Origin: Phallusia mammillata
Taxonomy: Eukaryota > Chordata > Ascidiacea > Phlebobranchia > Ascidiidae
Assembly: GCA_003260075.1 (NCBI GenBank)
Contig: QLIY01000061.1
Span: 216,088-280,087, forward strand
Length of the DNA: 64,000 nt
Direction: 5' to 3'
Below the pieces are notes generated by a model. The model was not told where the DNA came from, made no database searches, and worked only from the letters and a program-made list of their open reading frames with translations. Within the stretch, counting starts at the first letter, position 1; every line of letters begins with the position of its first letter. Below, in pieces: positions 39,501-51,500 of the stretch. The position numbers and the translations under genes are program-made.

Positions 39501-42500
39501 AAAAGTAGAGTGTTTTGTGCATGTAAGACTGAATTTTAAGACAGTGGCATAGTAAAAACTATAAACAAGGAATGTAACAGGTTAAAATGTTACTTCAATA
39601 TCAACACGCAAATCGGTTGGCGTGCCATGAAAAACCAGGGGGGGGGGGCTGTACGTCTAAACCTAGGGTCGGCAACCTTTTAGGCAACGCGTACCAGTTT
39701 ACTTGTTACTTTCATGTGTTAAGAAAACGTTTTGTGCATGTAAGACTGAATTTTAAGACAGTGGCATAGTAAAAACTATAAACAAGGAATGTAACAGGTT
39801 AAAATGTTACTTCAATATCAACACGCAAATCGGTTGGCGTGCCATGAAAAACCACCTCGCGTGCCAACTGACCCCTGATCTAAACAATAAAGCATGTTGC
39901 TTTTTATGTATATTTGGGTCGTATTATTTCTCATCAGTCTTATGAACAGACCCGTGAATAGCGTTACAAAAATCTCACACTAACGTTTTCAAATCTATGT
40001 TTAGCGTCACAGAAAGGCCGATGGGATCCAGCTTTTCTCAAAGCAATACCTGTGAGCAAGAACCGCAATGGCATGCAGCTTTCCTGCTCATCAGCTAACA
40101 CGGATGCGTACAGTGGTTTGAAGGAGGTTTGGGTCTGCAACACCGATGACTACGTGGGAGAGGTAAGGACTGTGCGTTGGTGAAATACAAATTAGCTATC
40201 TGCTGCTTCTGTAGTCTTGCACCTGCTGTTTCAAAGGTCATCAATAATTTTACCAGATGCGCTGTTCAAACGTAAATTTTGCAGATGCTTTCGCGCAATT
40301 CGTCAAAACATCAAAAGTGTTCACTTAATTATCAGGCAGTTGGTTTTACTCCAATTCCGACCAAATTTTAGTAACCAAGTCTTTGTTCTTGAGACAGAGT
40401 TGTAAGCGGGCCTGAAATTTGACCTCCGGCCCAAACTTGAATTATTTTTGTGAAGCCAGTTTAGGCCCGAAAGTTTGATGGCCATATGTCTATAATAAAG
40501 AAGGGACACACAATGGACTATATTAGACAATGACTTATAAAAGACGTTTTAGGGGTGTTCAGCATTAGGAGAAGTACATCAACCAGCTACTTAGCAAGCC
40601 CATTTGGTATAAAAAATAATCCCGCACCCGGCTTGAACCCATTCCAAAAAGCCCAGAATTACAGCCCTTTCTTGGGACACCATTTTCTGTGTTTAGAATT
40701 TTGGGCAGTGTAATCTTTGCAGCTAAAAAACTGCTGTTCACATATTAGCACATACAAGTTTAAACACAAAAATGCCAAAAACAGAAGCTCTTGTAACTTC
40801 TAAAAGTACCGCCAAATGTTCTTGTGTAATGCAACTACATACATTTTGTTTTAAGGAAATGCATTTTCAGGTTTGCTGCCAATTATCAGAAAAAGCCCAG
40901 TTAAAAGAGCTTAATGGCAAAACGTATTGATACAAAACTCAGTTTACCAGAAATTTCAAACCGAACGACCGGAATTTATCTTCATACCCAACTGCCTTTA
41001 AAGTGTAACAGCTCCTACAATTTTAACCTTTCGGTCCAACGAACTCCGATTGGCCTTGGTTTTGTTAAAACAACGAGAAAGGCTTCAAACCGAATGCTTG
41101 TTTGTGTTCGTTCCGTTGCTTTGCGGAAGTGCAAACGGTATCCAGGCTGACGAACGCTTTTAACTCGCCCAATTATCTTCCGACGCTTGACACCCGTTAA
41201 CCAACCTCATGTTTACGCTTTGACTTCTTAAACGTCCAATTACGCGTACTTATGATCCGGCCACTTTTGTTTCAACTTTTACCGGTGCCATCGACCTAAT
41301 GTGCTTTTGTTGTTAAAACGCTGCCTCAATTTGTCAGTTAAACCATTACTCATTTATTTAACTTAAATAGGCCCAGTTACTTTTATCTCACTGAATTGAA
41401 ATAATTGGTCGACCTTCTTGATGTTTTTGATAATGTGTACACTTACAAAATTTTGTTATTTCATCATAGCATTAAGATTATCTGATAAATCATGTCCTTA
41501 TTGCTTGCAAATGGCATTAAGAATACTTAAGTAGGGCTGCACTCCGCTGTGCAATGTCCAGGGTTATGGTTACATTTAAAAACCTTGCGGGTGCGTTCAA
41601 AACCACATAGTGCTGTTCACTCGAAAAGACTTACATCGATTTTGTGGTCGAGTCAGGTAATGCGTTTAAATTTGGCCCAAGCGGTTGCATTAAAAATCTT
41701 GAACTTTGACTGAAAATCGATAACTTGTCTCTAGATTGAAATCGCTTTGTCCACATTGCAGATATTTTGTCAAAAATCTCCTTTTTGCATTCGTTTAAAA
41801 GAACTGGTTATAACAATTGCTTCAGCTTTTAAATGTCACAACAAGTCAAGTCAAGTCAGTTTTATTTGTATTATCACTTCATCAAGTTCGTACGTATATG
41901 ATGATAATGTGAATATGCAAACAAAACGGTTTAAAACGGCTTTGTAAAACAGAAAGGACATCAAAAAATAACAGATGGAGTCAAGTGTCTTTTTACCACT
42001 AAACAACTTTTTTCTTCGGGAAAGTCTCCCGTCATTGTGAAGTACAAAAAGCTTCTTTAATTTAAATTCTTTTGTTTTGTTCACAGATTTGTTTTCTCAA
42101 TGTGATTGATGGCGACCCGTGTCAAAGTCACTGTGTCCGAGTTTGCAAGTCCAAGATCTGCTGTATCACGCAGGTACGTTGTTTTTATCAGTGAATCATC
42201 GCCCACGAAAATCACGTTTCAAGTTTAGGGACTAAAACATCGACCTTTAAGCTCCAAGAAATTGCCTCCAAACTTGTAAGCCCTATTTGTTACCTCTTCA
42301 ACCGTTTAAAAACCCAGGCGACGATAACTCAGCCAGGCACGGGACTTGCCTGTCAGTCGACATCAGCTTCTCAAATCCGTGCAGACTTAAGATATCACTA
42401 TGAAGCAGTCACATGAGAATTACTTGGGATCAGTGCGTATTTACTTGATCCACGGCGCTTTTGGGGCCTTTAAACTCTCGCGGTTCCCTTTTCCTTGTCC

Positions 42501-45500
42501 CAACTTGATGTGCTAGCAATTTGACGGCTGATGGTTCTGGATTTGAAAGATCAACTCTCATATAAGTAACCAGAGTCGGCATGTTCTGAATTTTAGGCAT
42601 CGCTGCATTGCAGTATGAAAGCATAATAGCGCGTTGCATTTCGTTCTAATGTGTTTACTTGCGCATTGTGCTCGGCGCCGCGCGGGCAGTAACGCGTCGC
42701 TGCGTATACGAACGCCGCAAGGGCCGCTATGCTATTTGCTTTCACTGTGGGAATGCCTGGCAATGTTACTGCTGGTAAACACAACACCCAACTAAGCTAA
42801 TGATTTTTGCCACAGTTTGTTGACGCACGACTTTTTCAAACAACATCTGCCAGACAGAACCGCGTCCGTGCACAGTAAAGCGTCGAAGATGGATTTAATA
42901 GCATTTGACACTTAACATTTTTTTTCCGGTTTTGTAATAGTTACGTTATATGTGCAGCAACTGTGAGACCATTCGGTTATAGTTTCTACTGTGCCACTTT
43001 TATATGCTTTGTTCATTATTATCTTGGAAGGTCTCTTGGTTATGCTTTGAAACACCCCAGATTTACGGCTTCTGGGAAAATGCCCAACTGTACGTTGCAA
43101 TTAAATTATCGCAGCTCTTCCTACCGCATTGTAAACACAGGGCATTAGTTTCGATCCCAGACCGGATTTACTAAAACCCGCTGAAACAAACCATGCACAG
43201 CAGCAATTTGCAGCGAATACCGTAACTTACATATATAGCCTCCTGCAAAAGTTTCCTGTCCTGCAAAATACCAAACTGTTTTGCGGCGAAACGGACAGAT
43301 TTGTCAGAGGTTCGGATGACAGCAGGTCGCGGTGTCAGACGATCTCAACGCCTTTCGCTTGTTGCTGTGCTGCTATCCTTGGCTGCACAAATGTGCACGA
43401 TTGAAACGGTTTTGTAGAAATCTCCCCAGTGACTTCTACCGGGTATAGCGGCGACTTTCGCTGAAACCTAAGTTGATGGGCCAATTTTTCTGCACCACAG
43501 TGTAAGCTGCAACTTTTGCACGATTTTTACTCATCAGTGCAGCTGGTGACAAGCCATTGGTTCTACAAGCTAGGGTAGCCAGTTTGCACTTTGGATCCAC
43601 ACTTTTTATGTGACTTTCATACATTTATAAAAAATGTTATTTTTATAACTTTTATAGGTTTAAACAGACACCGCAACGACCCTTAAGTATAGGGTTTAAG
43701 TCGATCGTTGTGAGGTTAAATGTAAACGTCAGAAGGCATCTTACAGAGGATATTAGTCACAACAAACAACGAGTCTCGCTTGCGTGTTGTTGCTGCCAGT
43801 TCAACATATCACGTATCCTCTGTACACCTTCACACCAACCGATTGCAACCGATACGAATTAAATTTAACGCATCAGCTAACCCGCAATTGGTGCGCTATT
43901 GAACATGTCTTCTCAACAAATTTCACGAAAAAAATATAAAAAACAATGGTACAGTTTCTCAAAACTTGTAAAATGTAAATACAGCAAACCTTGGTTAATC
44001 CCGGCCTGATTGGACCAAACAATTTGTCCGAATTACCCGATGTCGATTACTTAAAGCCTTACCCCATCACAAATCATTTGTACCTCAAGTTTTGTCCGAA
44101 CTAGGGGAAGATCTTTCTTTCAACCCTGAAACATAGTACCGAACACCGGTTAAGGAACAAAGGCATTCGATCTTAATCAGCTATGTCTTAAGTAAATATT
44201 CGACTGTGATATCGTTTCTTAGGCCCCAGCATGGGATCGACGCCTCGTACCCACCAGTACGTTTCTCAGTGATGTTTCCAAGGCTCCTCTCGTTCACGAT
44301 CCCGACAGACGACGTTCATCATCGAACAGCAATCTTGTTCAGCAGATTATCGCCTGGGATGACACGTAAGTGCAAAAAACCTTTGTTTGTATAAAAGGCG
44401 TGTTGTGCTTATAACTTAGATAGATTTGGTTTTGATAAGTCACGTAATACTTAACTGTCGCATTGCAATATTGGGCAAAAATCTAGAACGGTGGGCTTTA
44501 GTATAGGCCACCGGTTAAATGTTTGGGGCCAAGCATATTGTTTTGATGTTGATGCTGATCGTACAGCCTTGATTTTGGCAAATTGTAGATAGGTGCGGCT
44601 GCAAAAACGCTTATGTAGCAATAGTAAATGGTCGTCAATCAAACCCTCAAGGTCGGAGAGCGTGGCTGGCGCGTTTACCATCTTCAAATCGCGACGGACG
44701 TGTTTTTGGCGCTGTTACCACCGCATAACAAACCACAGCAAATAGATTACGCAGCGATGCCGTCTGCTCCAGCAGTATGCAATGAGATTGTATAGCTGTG
44801 GGCGTTTTGCGCTCCGTGGTTCACTTGCAACTCGCCAAAGTTATCAAAACACACGCGCCCAGATGTGCCAAAGCGTTTGCTTCAGTCAGTGGCAAGTACG
44901 CCAGTCCATCAACGCTCGCATGTGTACATTGTCGACCAGCAAGTGCCAGTACAGTGACAGATCTTCTTTCGTGTACATACCACTCTTTTGCATTCCATCG
45001 GCTGTCGTCTGCTTACTGCAATAACAAACGTTTAAACTGAAAAGGGAAATCTTTTTTTGTAATGTCTGAATTTGGAATGTTCACCAGTTTTCAACATTCT
45101 AACAGTCATGTCAGTTTGGCATTGAATAGCAACGTTTACAATACGTTAATGTAAACGTTGTGCGTTTTGGCTGTATCACCATATTTTTAAGTGTTTTGTT
45201 TTGCAGGGATGAATCAGATGAAGACAATACGAGCCCGTTTAGCACTCGTAGCTACTGTTCATCTGGGAGAAGTCCTTACAGCACAAACAACAGCATGTCG
45301 AATTATGGTAGGTCTATTGCCAATCCTTTTCCCTTGCTAACCCATTTTGCTCCATAACATTGTTACAATTTCGTACAAGTCGTACAAAAAACTAAAGTTA
45401 CTGACTGCATAATGCGACAACTTTGGGTAAATCCTCATTTACTGCTGTATTATTTTAACGACTGCAAGGGTGTCCCTACCCAGTGTTTTTTTAAGGTGTT

Positions 45501-48500
45501 CTGGGGGACCAAAACGATTCCCCAAATTTCTCCAGCGGTTTCCCAAAATTCCCGTTTAAGCAAATATGTCTATTTTTTGGTATTTAAATGAAACACTTGC
45601 GGTCTCTTAAAACTACTTAGCGGTCGGTCACCCAAACCAAACCTTTAAAAAACCTGTCCCTACCTCATATATAGGTCGTATGTATGTTTTGATGTTTTCC
45701 TTAAACAATAGGAGATTCTTACCTAAGTGTGGAAAACAGTGGGGGATGGTGTCTTGGCAGTTCGTCAGGTAAAAAGTCAACTCTCTCTACAGAAGCATGT
45801 TTGTGCTGAAGCTTTTAAGTCATCACCTGTTTTGACATCACCCCCTCTTCTCTTCTATTTTCTTGGCTCGTCCCTTTGCCAACTATTAAACAGATCGCAC
45901 TTTTTTACACACTTAAAACATTTTACAACCCTTCTCGGCCGTTTTTGATTGTTGTATCGGATATTTACTTATTCTCTTTCTAAAATTTGGTTTGTTTTTG
46001 ATGCTCGTTCTTCTAAAGATTACTGATCCATTTGTTTGATTAATTTCGTTCTGTTGGATTCTTTTACCTTTTGGACTAAGGTTTTAAAGATTTCGTGACT
46101 AACAGCGCATGGTGTTGGAGTCGAGTCCAAATAACAAAAGCCCCCTAATACACAAGATTTGCGCGCGCACGTAATGAAAATGCAACATACCCTGGATAAT
46201 CACCTGTAAGCATGGCCTTGTTACACAACCTTCTAACTGCAAGTTTAAATATCTTGAAACGCAAACAGTTCTTAAATCGCATGTACTGTAAGGAACAAAA
46301 AGATTTATGTAACAATTACACAAAAGCCACGTTAAGTTACTCCAGCAGTAAATAATAACGAAAAAACATAAACAAAAAAGCGCTTGTTGTCTCTTACACG
46401 ATAAGTATTATTAAATTGTGCTGGAACAAGCCTTAAGCTGAGTTTTCGGATATGTTAATTGGTCTCTTTGCCAACTGGTTTAAATGCATTAGATGACGAC
46501 CTCCAGATCCCAATGGTCAGTCCTCTGCTTCCAAGTCCATACTTACGCCGTCGTTTTGGTTTCGACCACAGCACCAGTTCAATACCACATTCCGGTAGGT
46601 AACAGAACTAAACTTCCCTTTGTAGGAAACTAAGGGTTGGAAAATTTATTCAAAGACGGAAACGAAAATTATTTGTGGTTTAAAATCTGTTTGATCTCTT
46701 GGCCGCAGTTGTCTGTGCCAGAGCTGTAAGTCGGGCCACGTTCGGGCTTAGGTTTCTTTAAAAAAAAACAGGCTTCATTATATACTCTGTGTCGGTATTT
46801 GTTTGAATATATTTAACTAGTTAGGTAGCCAGTTGCTTGACCTGACCTGATGTCAAACAGCCCTAAAATGGCTTGTTCAACATCAATTATATTGTTGACT
46901 ATTGTGTTTGTTGTCTTGGTCTTTCCTGAGCCTTCAATGTATAGGCCTGTCAATCAAACTTTCGGGCCTAAAAGGGCATCTCAAAAACGATTCGGTTCGG
47001 GTCGGGTTTGTGCCCTAATTTCGGGCCCATTTGCAACTGTGGTCTGTACTAAGTTGATTTTTAACAACTACTCTTCGGGGGGGGGGTAGCCAGTTGCTGA
47101 ACCTGACCTGATGTCAAACAGCCCTAAAACGCCTTGTTTAACAGCAATTCTGTTGCTGACTATTGTGTTTGTTGTCTTGGTCTTTCCAGAGGTTTCAATG
47201 TACTGGCCCCTCAATCAAACTTTCGGGCCTAAACAGGCATTAAAAACCGATTCGGGTTCGAGACGGGTTTCGGGCTTGTACTTTCGGGTTCGGGCCGGAT
47301 TCGTGCCCTAATTTCAGGTCCATTTCAACTGTAGTCAAAACCGGGTTGATTTTTAACAATTACTCTCTTAAACATCAGTGTTTTGTTTAATTTGCGTCAA
47401 ATTGTTTGTTTGAAAAGACAGTTGTGCCTGTTGACTACCCCCTGAAAGGAGTTGTTTTTCATGCGGTTCCTCATTGAACAAATAGACGCGCACAAAAGTG
47501 TGGCATAACTTCCTTATAGGAAATCCTGTAATGAGGCTTATCTTCGAAAGCGGGCAGGATGTGGAATTGGGGGGGGGGTTAAACATCAGTGTTTTGTTCA
47601 ATTTGCGTCAAACTGTTTGTTTGAAAAGACAGTTGTGCTTGTTGACTACCCCCCGAAAGGAGTTGTTTTTCATGCGGTTTCTCATTGAACAAATAGACGC
47701 GCACAAAAGTGTGGCATAACTTCTTCATAGGAAATCCTGTAATGAGGCTTATCTTCAAAGCGGGCAGGATGTGGAATTAGCGATAGTATAGAAGATCGCT
47801 GATCGAACTTCGACGCCTCCAATGCTTGTGTATCCTGACAGGCGATGTCAAATTGTATCGTCTTACACCAGCTCTTGTTTGTGCTCTGCACAGTCGAGTA
47901 GTACACATGACACCGTCGGGTAAACTTCGATTTTATCGCTAGCTAGCCGTACTGACGTCAAACTCGACATTTATGTCTCTCCGCCAACCCCGAGTAATCG
48001 ATGCCTTTTTCCCAAACCTTAGATATCTCGACCTCGACTGACACAACCATCATGAGTGAACCAGGGGGAAACTCGCGCACACAGAACCCTCTTATGCACA
48101 ATCTTACCGGCAGTAGCGCTTTCAAGAAGGACAGCGACGGGTCGACGCTTCATGGTAGCCTGGAAGATCTCCTCCTTAGTGATGGCAACTCCACAGTGAC
48201 AGGTGCCAGTGGCAACTTGTCAGCTGCCAGTAAAGCACTTGCTGGTCTTGGGTCAATGTGGATGGGCACAGAGGATGGCACGTGAGTACCGAAATGGAAA
48301 AACATGCTACAATAAATGGTTTTTGGTATTTGAGAGATCTTAAGATTATTGTTGTAATATAAGAATCACATAGCATCGGTTTTTGACGTTGCGCTGTATG
48401 TATTTTAGTATCAACGTCTATTCTTCATCGGAATCTCACGGGGATCCCAAGAGCATCGCCCAGCTTCATCACAGCGCACCGCTCCAGTGCATGTTGTATC

Positions 48501-51500
48501 ACGAGGGACAGGTAATAGCTTAATTGTGTTAGTTTCTCCAATTAAAAATGAAGCATTCATGTAATTACATGAGGGTAGATTACTTGGTTGCGTGTGAAAA
48601 GCAAGACTAGATTATGTTTTGCCTCTTGAATTAAATACAAAACAGAGAATAAAACGCCATTAATACCTTTTCCTAAAACGCAGGTTTGTCATATGAAGTA
48701 AAAACGGTTAAACAATTGGAAAATAATAACAATGTAGTTTAAACAACTAATCAGAAAACAAAACTCGAAACTAAGATAGGAATTCCTACAATGAAAAAAT
48801 CCAAATTGGCCGTAATTCACTAGTTTCAGTAAGGGGTGGGGGGGGGGAAATGTAGTTTAAACAACGAATCAGAAAACAAAACTCGAAACTAAGATAGGAA
48901 TTCCTAAAATGAAAAAATCCAAATTGGCCGTAATTCACTAGTTTCAGTAAGGGGTGATTGGTCAAACTTTTCGATTATTTGCAGATGTTTGTCGCTCTTA
49001 GCAACGGCGATTTGGTGATCTACTTCCGCAATATGACCACTGGTCACTGGAACTTTGAGAAACCGAAAACCGTGTCTTTAGGTAAGGGAGTTTGGTATTG
49101 GCCACTCAGGCACAATGCACGAAACCTATGTCTTGCGATTTGGTATTCTAATCTGATCAACATAGAATTAAATTACGTTACCAAAGTAAACATAAAAGCA
49201 TGGAGCCAATAATGGAGGAGTAAACTGCAAACAGTGCATACTGTTATTTATGTAGTGGCACGGAGTGGACACCACTTTGGTTCCCAAGCAGTTACTTGGC
49301 CATTGTAAATCAAATTCCTCTGTGGTTTATACTAGTGATGCACCGAACCCGCCTAAAAAGGTTCGGGTCAAAACCGAATATTCGACCATGAGGTAATTCG
49401 GCCGAATCAGGCCGAACCTAAAATCCCCGTTTCTACGGATGTTTTCAACTGAACCTTGTGTTGTTGATGCGAGTGAACTCAATTATGACAAACCAAAATC
49501 ACTGCCACAATGCAAAAGCTTTACTAAACTTGTAATATTTTGCAGACAACGTGGCTCATATTTTATAGATACAACAATTAGTTAATTTACAGTGTTTCGA
49601 ATTGGGGAAAACGAAAGTTTACGCATTATTTCCATGGTTTTAAAAAGTTCGGTTTCGGCCGAATTATCAAAAAAGTTCGGACTGAAACCGAAACTTTGAA
49701 AAACAGCTTATTCGGCCGAAATGTTTCGGGCAACCGAAACTTCGGTACATCACTAGTTTATACCCAGTTGCAGTGCTGTGATTCGGCCGGTTCGCACCGG
49801 TTCGCACCGGTTCTATACAACCGTCTCACGAAATTTTATGAGATCAGCGAACCGGTTAGCATTACTGGTTACTGTCAATGGACGTTTTGTAACAGAACCG
49901 GTTGAAAAATATGACTTTTGTGAAAGAACCGGCTGACAAAAATTTGAATCCTACCCCTGCCCAGTTGTGGCATAGACCAGATGTATTTTGCAGCTTTTTA
50001 CTCCCAACAAACAGTGTGCTGTGTTTGCAGCTCCTTTCAATTTTCAATATGATTTACTTATTACTTATTTTACTCAGGTGTGCCTTCAAGCCAGATAACC
50101 AAGATGATAGTTGTCGGTGAAAAGGATTTGTGGTGCGGATGTCAAAACCAGGTCATGATCATTGACATGAAGACCCACAACCTCAAGTCATTCTTTGCCG
50201 TAAGCCAGGACAGCAAACGCCAGGTGAGGACTTTAGGATCGACATAAAGTTTAAACACTTTCAAACGCATCGCACTTGTTTTCTTCTTTTGCTTACGGTT
50301 TCAGTTTATATCCTACTTGTTTGGTGTGGCAACAAAACACAATCGAAAACAGCCTGTGCAGTGGTATTCAACAGGTGCTTAGCGTTGTCTACGAGTTGCC
50401 ACAATACCAACTATAAGTCCGTAAGTGCGACTATCATGCCGCAAGTACATACCTTCAAATAGTTAAAGATGCCAACTGCTCGAACGGAGCTTAAATGCCT
50501 TAAATTCCTCCATTGACACCGCAAGCAGATCTTGAACCGTCTGTTGACAGTTGATTCGTTTGTGTCACAGATATATTGCATGGTATGCTGCGGTTATGGA
50601 GTGTGGGTGGCTCTCGACCGACGCGCACAGATCAAACTCTACCACACGGTGACGCACGAGCTCATAACCGATATTGACGTCACGCAGCCGGTTGGCAAGA
50701 TGTTAGCAAGTGAGTATAGAATTTTAAAATTTATATTATCCTTTGCAATTATGTATTTAATGCTAAAAAGCATCATTTGGTTGCGCTACCAATGAGTACG
50801 CCTTTGAATCGTTCACTTGCAATGCAACTTGTTGTTTTGTGTTTGTGGGATTTATTTGCATTTAATTGGTGCCTATAGATTTATACTTATTGCATGAGAT
50901 TTTTGTAAGGGAAAATCTATAATAACAGGATTTAAAAAAAAAATACATGACTCAGAACATTTTGCATCCTGGAAAGATATAATCCAGTTTAGGTACATGA
51001 TGCTGTAAACGTTTGTAACTTGATACCTGTACATTGCAATAAGATTTTCAAAATAATTTTTTTTTACCAATCACTAAATATGGTCAAGTTGTTTTTTCAT
51101 GTCCTCCAACCCCAAAGAAGTATATTGTCACAATTGTATACGGGTCATTAGGGTTTAATTCTATTTTTATGATTACGCAAACTATTAAAACCCGCAAAAA
51201 ATTACTTACAGGTTCAGACGCTATCATCAGACAGCACAAAGCGGCATGTCTACGCATCACGTCGCTTCTCGTCTGCAAAGATCTCTTATGGGTGGGAACA
51301 AGCGCTGGTGTTGTCCTCACGATGGCGCTACCGAGCATCACAGCCAGTACCCATTCCCTTCCTCTACCCATTATCCCTCAAGGCTTAACGTACGGCCACA
51401 CCGGGCACGCCAGGTTCCTCATGTCCATCGAGATTCCTGAGAAGGAGGCCACCCCCGTTAGAGGTAAGTTTTGCCATCTGTGTATGCTTTTGTGTTGTAA

